Part shown: positions 57,045 to 64,000 of the stretch, piece by piece | How the letters are laid out: the number at the start of each line of letters is the position of its first letter | Numbering within the stretch: position 1 is the stretch's first letter | Assembly (NCBI RefSeq): GCF_016859285.1 | Contig: NC_053421.1 | Location: 707,971 to 771,970, forward strand | DNA length: 64,000 bases | Reading direction: 5' to 3' | Origin: Xiphias gladius | Lineage: Eukaryota; Chordata; Actinopteri; Istiophoriformes; Xiphiidae | Position numbers and translations under genes: made by a program | Notes under the pieces: generated by a model | Database searches by the model: none | What the model was told of the DNA's origin: nothing | What the model saw: the letters and a program-made list of their open reading frames with translations, nothing else

Positions 57045-59500
57045 CTGAAGAGTCAGGGTGAAAGACATGCAGTTATGGTCAAGGTGCATTCGTTCATTAA
57101 ATGTTGAGGATCTATGACTCTATGACAGCATTTTGTTCAAGACAGCAAAACTTTAATACTAATTATTTTTAATTAATTTAAACAGGGTAAGTTGATTGAG
57201 TATGCATGCTTTTTTTTTTTGTTTAAACAGCAAAACTATTTACTGTTATGCTACAAAATAAATAATATTACAAAAAACAAACATCAACAGTAAAGAATAC
57301 TGACTCTTCTACAGGGAGGTATGGGACAATTATTGAAAATAGTCGTGTAGGTGGCTTTGCAGATTGTTATTACTTAAGTTCCATTACATTTATTTTTCAG
57401 GAACTAGGAACAAAAGAGTAATTTCAAACAAGATAAGAGGCAGTTTGTTTCAGATTTATCAACTAGATACCCAAAAATTACAGATATAAAGTAAGTCCAT
57501 ACAATCACTACAAAATACAATAAAAACAAATACAATACTAATTGCACTGTAGAATGGGTCCCAGAGACACATTTCTATCATACCCTGACACCTATTCAAT
57601 GTCTGATACAGGATTTGTGACGCATCAGTCAGACACTGGAGTCACTCGAGAGGAAAATGAATTAGTTACAGCGACAGTTACAACACTATCATTGCAGACA
57701 GAGACAATACACTGTATATAATTTATATTAATGGTGATCAAGACTGGGCCCAGAACTGTTCCCTGCTGCACTTATATAGTAACTGGCAGATGTAGAGATT
57801 GGTCCAGCCCAATAGTCACACCCATTTGTGTCTGAGATACAGCTCTGAAACCAATTAAAGCTGACCGAGGAGAAGAAATAAATAAAGAATGGATTGACTG
57901 GCTTTTGATAAATCTCAGAATATGGAGATACCGTGTTTATATAAAGTAGTCTACACCAACAACAGCATGTAAAGCCAAGCTAAGAGCTGAGATGGTGCAA
58001 TGCTCGACTCTACATCCAGACTGATGTGGACTTCATTACTTTTTGATGATGAATAACTAGTAATTTGAGATTTTTGAAAGGCACCACAATTTGGAAATTA
58101 GGCAACATTTAAAGTGGCTGTAATCTCCATCTCTATTATACAGATAGACCACGAGTCGGTTTCCAATCAATGAGGATTTTCAAAGTTTGTATCACCCAGC
58201 ATTGTATGATTTTGCGCTGTGGGCGATGAAGATGCAGACCACAACACGTTCATGCGAGCCAACGCTGAAGGTCCTGTTCGCTGAAGGGTCGTGCATGGTG
58301 ACAGACAGTTACATCTCTAGTCTTAAATAACACATGTAGGAGGCTTCTACGGTGTAGGCCGTGTTAAGCAGCGTTACACCAGCGGTCCCCGCACAGGAAA
58401 GGAGGTCGTGCTCAACTCCCTCCAACAACCAGCTAGCTTTAAATGCTAACAGTCATGGCTGACATGGACCGAACCTGTTCAGCCGAGGACCAAAAGCACA
58501 TACTTAAGACTAATGATCCAGTAGCACTTTGTTCAGTTGACTTTACTGATACCTTTCCGGGCAACACAACAACATGGGTTTGGGCTGTTCGTGGTCAGTT
58601 ACTAGCTTCATGGCTAGTTCCTCAGCTAACGCTGCGTTGTGTCACATATCTCGGTTGTATTTTGTTTCAATGACAACCACATCAGCTTCAACAGCACACT
58701 CTCATAACACTGAATCTTACTCACTGAATATATCTGATTTACCTGAAGATGCGTACAGTTTGTTTAATCGCTACAACCTCTGCTGCTCTCCCTCCGTTTC
58801 CAGGAGCAAAATGGCGTCCTGTTAAAACTCTACCAGTAAGCCCCTCGCGTCAACAATACCCTGAGTTACTTCCGTCAGCTGTGTTAGGTCATCCCGCCAG
58901 GTTTAACAAACTCTCATATTAACCCTTTACTCTGAGTTGATGACCCTTGAAATGGGAAATCCCGAGTTTTTGGTTCCAGAACAGCTGATCTGAGTTATCT
59001 GTGACCATAGCAAACAGAGAGAGAAGAAGAAACAAATCATGAGCTCCTATTTAAGCAATGTATTTAACTTTTACATCACGTTTAGTAGTAAGTTTGATAT
59101 TAAATTAAACTTTAAGAATTTGGGAATAAAGTTGGCAAGTTTCAAGTCAATCTGAGAAACCAATAAACTAAAATAAGTAAACAAATCTGTGGAAAAAGCT
59201 AGCTACCTTGCAAACTAACTGGTAACAGCACCAACCGTCAACTCTCAGCTACCCACTGCCATGGAATCTCAGACCTAGACCAGGACATAATTACTAAAAA
59301 GGACAGCAAAAGGAGGAGAAAAGTAACAACAAATATAAGCCAGGGAAAGAAACAAGAATATGAATTATTATCATCTACAGACCATTCCTGAAGGATAGGA
59401 ACATTTTTATTTAAAGAAAAACTGGACTTCTGGTACATCCATGTAAAGACATAGGTGTACCACTTAGCTCTGTATATAAATAAAACTGAGAACACAGCAG
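57045..59500 (-). other. kpna5 5' side: presumed untranslated exon and promoter
   Basis: An acceptor (ctcttcag) ends at 57045, so a leader exon must lie further right. 58200-58870 has more CpG than the surroundings and is the likeliest promoter region, but I cannot place the exon. 57540-58060 includes a minus-strand phrase QQGTVLGPVLI that resembles a reverse transcriptase motif and may be an old LINE piece. The rest shows nothing. Confidence 0.35.
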
Positions 59501-59559
59501 TAATTTTTCTCCATTGGAAAGTGTAGCCAAAACAGCTACAACCAAATAGATGGAGTCTA

Positions 59560-60890
59560 GATAGTCTGTTGATCCACTACTAAAGGGATATGACCAGTGA
59601 AGCAGAGAGAAAGAAATACAGAAGCAAGCTGGTCAGAGACCACCCTGAGAAACTCAGAGAAGACTTTAAAACAGCATTAATTACAGACCTGGCATTCTTT
59701 ACGGAGCACCCAGGAGCTTGGCATTCCCCTCTCGATGAATAATATAATGACCTTAAAAGTGATGGGCAACAAACGCATCTGACAGCTATTTAAAGACACC
59801 GCACCAAAATTCAACATCAGTCTTCACAACACAGGCACAGTGATGGTTCATGGGTCTCAGGCAAAACTGGAAGAGACTTGAGCAGACTGAAAACTCTTGC
59901 TGGTGGGAAAAGTCCTCTGTGCCTTTAGCAACAGCAGCTACAGCTCCATCAGACTCAAACACCCAGATTTCAACTACCAGACTTACAGTTCCATCAGATT
60001 CAACCGATCAGCCTTCAGTTCCTAGCACTACTGCTCCAACCTGCCATGTCCACACAGTCTCCAGCACCCCTCCACCAGCCCGCTTCAACAGCCCCCACAC
60101 ACCCAGGACACACCAGTGTCAGTGCAGTGCATTCGGGAGCGTCTCTCCCTTCTAAAAGTGGAGAAAACAGAATTCAGAAAGAAAGAAACTGTTGGAGTCT
60201 GACAAAATTCAGCAGCTGAAAGACGAAATGAAACTGAAATGAGCTTCATTGAACAAATTAAACTATGTCAGATGAGAAAGGATATGGAGCAGAGAGACAC
60301 ACCTGAGTGACCCTGACAATATCATCATCCACTCTGTAACAGAGTGCCACAAATGAGAGAGCGTGGCAGAAGCCATCATCAAGGTGGCTCAGACAGCACA
60401 CTAGGGCTAACATCATCATCTACACACTGCATCACTAAACAAAATCCACACAGGCGTCCACCTGGACCGGGACTACGTCTGGATGCTAGTTGCTGAGGAC
60501 CTGAGAAGGACAAGAGCCGACAGAGAGCCTCCAGTCCCACACCCCACCACAGGACAGCCACAGCCCAACCATGGATAGCAGCACAAATCAAACTGGCCAA
60601 AGAAGAGGAGACTGCAATTTGGAATGCACACCCCAGCAGACCCTAGCCTACAAAAGCCCAACCCACCAGAACTCAGTAAACCAGAGTCCAGCTAACCGGA
60701 GCCCAACCCAGCAGAGCCCCACCCAAATTGGGCAGGCAGTGGAGCCAGACCTTGAGAGCACATATCTGGAGCAGCACACTATGCAGAAGCACAGCCTGAC
60801 ATGGATCAAGACATGCCACTCCCTGGGATGCAGGCTACCTATGCACAGGTACTGGCCAACTACTCAGACATCAGACATACATTGCTAGGC
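59560..60890 (+). mobile_element. Probable LINE or other retroelement coding remnant
   Basis: Plus frames read in pieces, for example a basic SREKEIQKQAG start near 59610, EHPGAWHSPLDE near 59703, and a Ser/Thr/Pro-rich stretch at 59850-60155. 60571-60888 holds a short run of similar peptides (SPTHQNS, SPANRS, SPTQQSPTQ). Many stops. I do not recognise the family; the position upstream of LINE fragments suggests ORF1-type sequence. Confidence 0.35.
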
Positions 60891-61370
60891 TTCGTTGTAG
60901 TTTGGACTCTGAGACAGCACTCACACTAGAGGTATTCAAAGGTTCAAAAGCAGGTTTATTGTAGACTAGTAGTGGTGAGGGTTTGGGGGTAAAGCCAGGA
61001 AAAACAGTGGAGCAAAGCAGGCAGGGATTAATAGGTCTTCGGCAGAAGTTGCAGACAGACATGGAGCTTGGCAAGGCAAACAAACAGAAGCAGCGACAGA
61101 GAATGGACCATTTGGCAAACTGAATGATCTGGCGAAGACTACAGTGAAGAACTGGGGTGTTTATAGTGCAGGTGTTGAGTGTTTAGTGGATGGGTTTCAG
61201 GTGTGTAGGTGGATTGGTGGCAGGAGGAAACCAGATAGCCATGCCCAAACAGACACACAAACACACACAGACAGGGAGAGAGACAAACTGGGGACAAACA
61301 AGAGACACAGGAGAGGGGAACACAGCTTTAAACAAAGGAAATAACAGAAAGGCACAGCCTAACCTTAACT
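60891..61370. repeat. Unclassified interspersed repeat
   Basis: The words 'aaggttcaaaagcaggttta' and 'gaactggggtgtttatag', followed by a CA/GA-rich part, resemble the ends of a repeat seen in many fish genomes. No protein. Confidence 0.35.
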
Positions 61371-61639
61371 AGGCTGTTGCCTGCTCTTTACTTCCTGATT
61401 GTATTTTGTACTTTCTGTATTGAATCATCATTGAATTAAATTTATATTTCAACATACTGTTTTATGAGCCATTATATATGATCTATGTGTGTAATTGATT
61501 ATTATTATGATTCACCAGTGGGACAAAAACATCTGCATGGCATCACCTAGAGAAAGGTCTCATCACTGGCTGTACGATATCAGTGTCATTGTTTGCCTTG
61601 GCGATGAACATTCTCATCAAGTCAGCAGAAGTGGAATGT

Positions 61640-62525
61640 AGGGGCCCCCTGTCAGTGTCTGGCACACGTTAACCATCTTGGAGAGCCTTCATGGTAGACC
61701 TGACTGTCACAGCATCAGCAGTGCCAGAATGCCAGTGGTACCTCCAAGGGCTACAAAGGCTCATTATATGGGCAAAACTGAGTTTAAAGCCAAACAAATC
61801 CAGGTCCTTGGTCCCAAGGAAGCGAGGGGTGTCTGACAAACACTTCTTCTCTTTTGGAGGAGTCCAGATTCCATTGGTGTCGAGGAAGCCTGTGAAGAGC
61901 CTGTGGAAAATCTTCGACCGCACCTTGAGAGACACTGCATTGGTCCAGTCAACTCGTATGGAGCTGAAAGTATGGCTATCAGCAGTGGATAAGTCAGGAC
62001 TTCCAGGGAAGTTCAAGGCATGGATTTATCCGCATGGTATCCTGCCAAGACTTCTCTTGTCAATGCGGATATATGAAGTTCCAATGACCATCTTGGAGGG
62101 CTTCGAACAAAACATCAGTCAGTTCCTTCGCAGATGTGCCTGGCATGAGGTTCTTTGGAGCACATCTTGAGCTGCTGCCCACAAGCCATGGGAGAGGGGA
62201 GGTACAGGTGCCGCCATGACCAGGAGCTGATTGCAGTAGCTGACACTATCTGCACCAGAATCCAACAGAGCAAACATCAGCTCCTAACAAGACACAACAT
62301 CAACTTTGTCAGGATGGGAGAAAAACCCCAGGTGGAGCTCAGGGCCTCAACTTGGCTGCTAGCATCAGCTTTCAGACTGGCAGCTGAAAGTTAGCAAGTG
62401 GTTAGAGCCACCAAGAACATCACTGAAGCTGTAGAACAAGCATTGAGGTGGCTGTGGATTGAGAGGGGTGATCCATGGTGTGGAGTGCTACTTGGACACA
62501 AGCTGGGCACTGATCAACCCCAGCT
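61640..62525 (+). mobile_element. R2-like LINE remnant with internal deletion
   Basis: The frame 61691-62170 reads AVPECQWYLQGLQRLIIWAK, LSLKPNKSRSLVPRKRG, TRMELKVWLSAVDKSGLPG, HGILPRLLLSMRIYEVPM and FEQNISQFLRRC. About 20 bases on, a second frame (62155-62394) begins EHILSCCPQAMGEGRYRCR HD and runs to IRFVRMGEKPQ-like sequence. In full elements of this type these two parts are separated by some 200 residues, so the middle is deleted. A final ALRWLWIERG matches the normal end of the protein. Confidence 0.65.
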
Positions 62526-63590
62526 TGGTTGACTGAATGAGGGTGTCTGATTATCTAAGACCTGAAATACCCTATGACCCCGGGTTCATCACTGATGATT
62601 TGTCCAAGTTGCGCTATCTGGTGTTTCAGAAACTATTCATGAAATCGCTATCTATTAGCTCATGTTACATTCAGACTCTGTACTCTTCAGCTTTTGGACT
62701 AAAGAGCATAGACTCAGAATTCATCTCTAGCATTAAAGGTTGTGTTTAGTGTTTTTTTTTTAACTCGGAGGTGTTCAATAAAAGCTGTGAAAATATGAAA
62801 TCGCTTACTACTTTCATTGCTCTTGCTCCTGAACAACAAGATGGCCCCTCAGCTTTACAAGTCAGTAAAAATTTGATCCGGTTTCTACGTTGAAACCAGA
62901 AAACCAATAGGCACGGCAGCTAAGTTGTCTGGTTGGGTAAGACAGTGTAAACAATCTTGTGTTACTAACTGTAATTGTAAGACAGAAAGTTATGGTATCA
63001 GTTGTGTTGAAGAGCAAGTACTTTGCAATTTTAGATGGTCTTTGCATGTTTTAGGTACCACTACTGTTTTAACTGCATTGTGCCGGCTAATGGCTAACAG
63101 TAAACTAGCGGAGTGTGTGTGGGCGAGCGAGAGTGAGGCAGTGATGGTATGGTTGCTGTAAGGGCAGATAAAGGTGTGCTTGGAGCGGAGCTAGTTGATT
63201 AGTATAAACTGAGAGTGGCTGTACATGCATATTACTGTCCACATTTTGCATCATACTGATTCTACAGCCATTTTTACCGTAGCGTTCTGCCAAATCTCAT
63301 CCCAGGCCACCTTGTGAGTTGATCTGTGCCTAGCCTATCAGAGCATTTGCTGATGAATAGTGGGCGGTTACTTCCGCCTACCAGTAAAACCTGCCCATGT
63401 ATGATTGGGACAGAAAGAGGCCCACAGAAAAGAGGGGTAAAATCAAATTAACACTATTTTTTGTTAACACCATGACTGAAGTGTTTAATAGACACACATA
63501 AATGGTAAAGATATAACTATAAGTGTTAAAATATGGGACATTTAAAAGACCAGGCCCAGGGTAATGTCCTTTTGACTGTATTATAAACTT
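62526..63590. other. Between two LINE fragments, nothing recognised
   Basis: No domain-bearing frame. 62770-62780 has an AATAAA on the plus strand; without a gene upstream it is not informative. Confidence 0.4.
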
Positions 63591-63599
63591 CTCCAGATC

Positions 63600-64000
63600 G
63601 GTGTAGGGGATAAACTTTATGACATAATTAAGTTTAAAAATGTCAGTAATAAATGTGAAGTAAAAATTGGCAAAACTACAGATCTCTTAACTGAAGGGAG
63701 AGGCATCTTTCAGGGTACCAGCTTATCTCCAACTCTATTTAACATCTACATTGATGACCTAGCAGTTGGAGCAATCTGGAACCCCTGGCTTAATCCTTAA
63801 CAATAAAGAAGTTAAACTCTGCCAATGCTTATGACCTGGTGTTGCTGTCACCCACACAACAAGGGCTACAGCAGCATCTGGACCTCCTGGAGCAGTACTG
63901 TCAGAACTGGGCCTTGACAGGCAATTTTAACAAATCTGAAATCACGATCTTCCAAAATAAGCCCACGAAACCAAAATGGTTCACGAAACCAAATACCAAT
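63600..64000 (+). mobile_element. LINE reverse transcriptase fragment running off the window
   Basis: 63609-63770 reads DKLYDIIKFKNVSNKCEVKI, then FQGTSLSPTLFNIYIDDLAV (the SPTLFN motif before the active site). Further on, VLLSPTQQGLQQHLDLLEQY and CQNWALTGNFNKSEITIFQ are clear from about 63838. The active-site box normally YADD reads NAYD (around 63820-63832), so the first catalytic Asp is lost. The element continues past the right edge. Confidence 0.75.

Noticed and set aside
61691..62170. 159-residue plus-strand frame as a host gene
   Set aside because: Recognisable as the C-terminal part of an R2-like LINE protein with an internal deletion.

Overview
The window is vertebrate nuclear DNA, almost certainly from a teleost fish. 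It carries four multi-exon genes with GT-AG (and two GC-AG) introns, long AT-rich introns, and a dense layer of fish-type transposable elements: Tc1-like DNA transposons, hAT remnants, L2-like and other LINEs, and a tRNA-derived SINE. There is no operon, CRISPR array, phage or plasmid structure. Most open frames in the window are introns, antisense shadows or decayed transposons.

Layout. (1) 1-11.7 kb, plus strand: the 3' half of wdr26 (a WD40 subunit of the CTLH/MAEA ubiquitin ligase), seven terminal exons joining into 230 residues, then a long 3' UTR. (2) 12.1-14.9 kb: an island of nested Tc1-like copies. (3) 17.6-20.8 kb, minus strand: complete cnih4 (cornichon cargo receptor, 139 residues, five exons), tail-to-tail with wdr26. 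(4) 20.8-23.8 kb: junction interval holding one Tc1-like element and one hAT-like remnant. (5) 23.8-34.2 kb, plus strand: complete class C G-protein-coupled receptor of the GPRC6A type (918 residues, six exons). (6) 34.2-46.8 kb: gene-poor, with a 1.8 kb candidate DNA element, an L2-like LINE and Tc1-like remnants. (7) 46.8-57.0 kb, minus strand: kpna5, an importin-alpha of 536 residues in 13 coding exons, tail-to-tail with gprc6a. (8) 57-64 kb: presumed kpna5 promoter side, then a pile of dead LINE fragments, the last of which runs off the window.

Synteny. From what I know of the human map, WDR26/CNIH4 are convergent neighbours on 1q42 and KPNA5/GPRC6A are convergent neighbours on 6q22. Here both convergent pairs lie within about 57 kb, so the two mammalian blocks meet between cnih4 and gprc6a. 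The genes belong to different processes: ubiquitin ligation, ER export of receptors, amino-acid/cation sensing and nuclear import. CNIH4 is known to help GPCRs leave the ER, so its head-to-head position with a GPCR gene is notable, but nothing in the sequence proves a link.

I found no convincing new biological system. The best second-look items are: two introns with GC donors in two unrelated genes; a block of gprc6a intron 2 that reappears inside a broken LINE in intron 5; a 44-base duplication inside a Tc1 copy; three near-palindromic mini-elements; and the loss of the catalytic glutamate in the four Tc1 copies where that site could be read.
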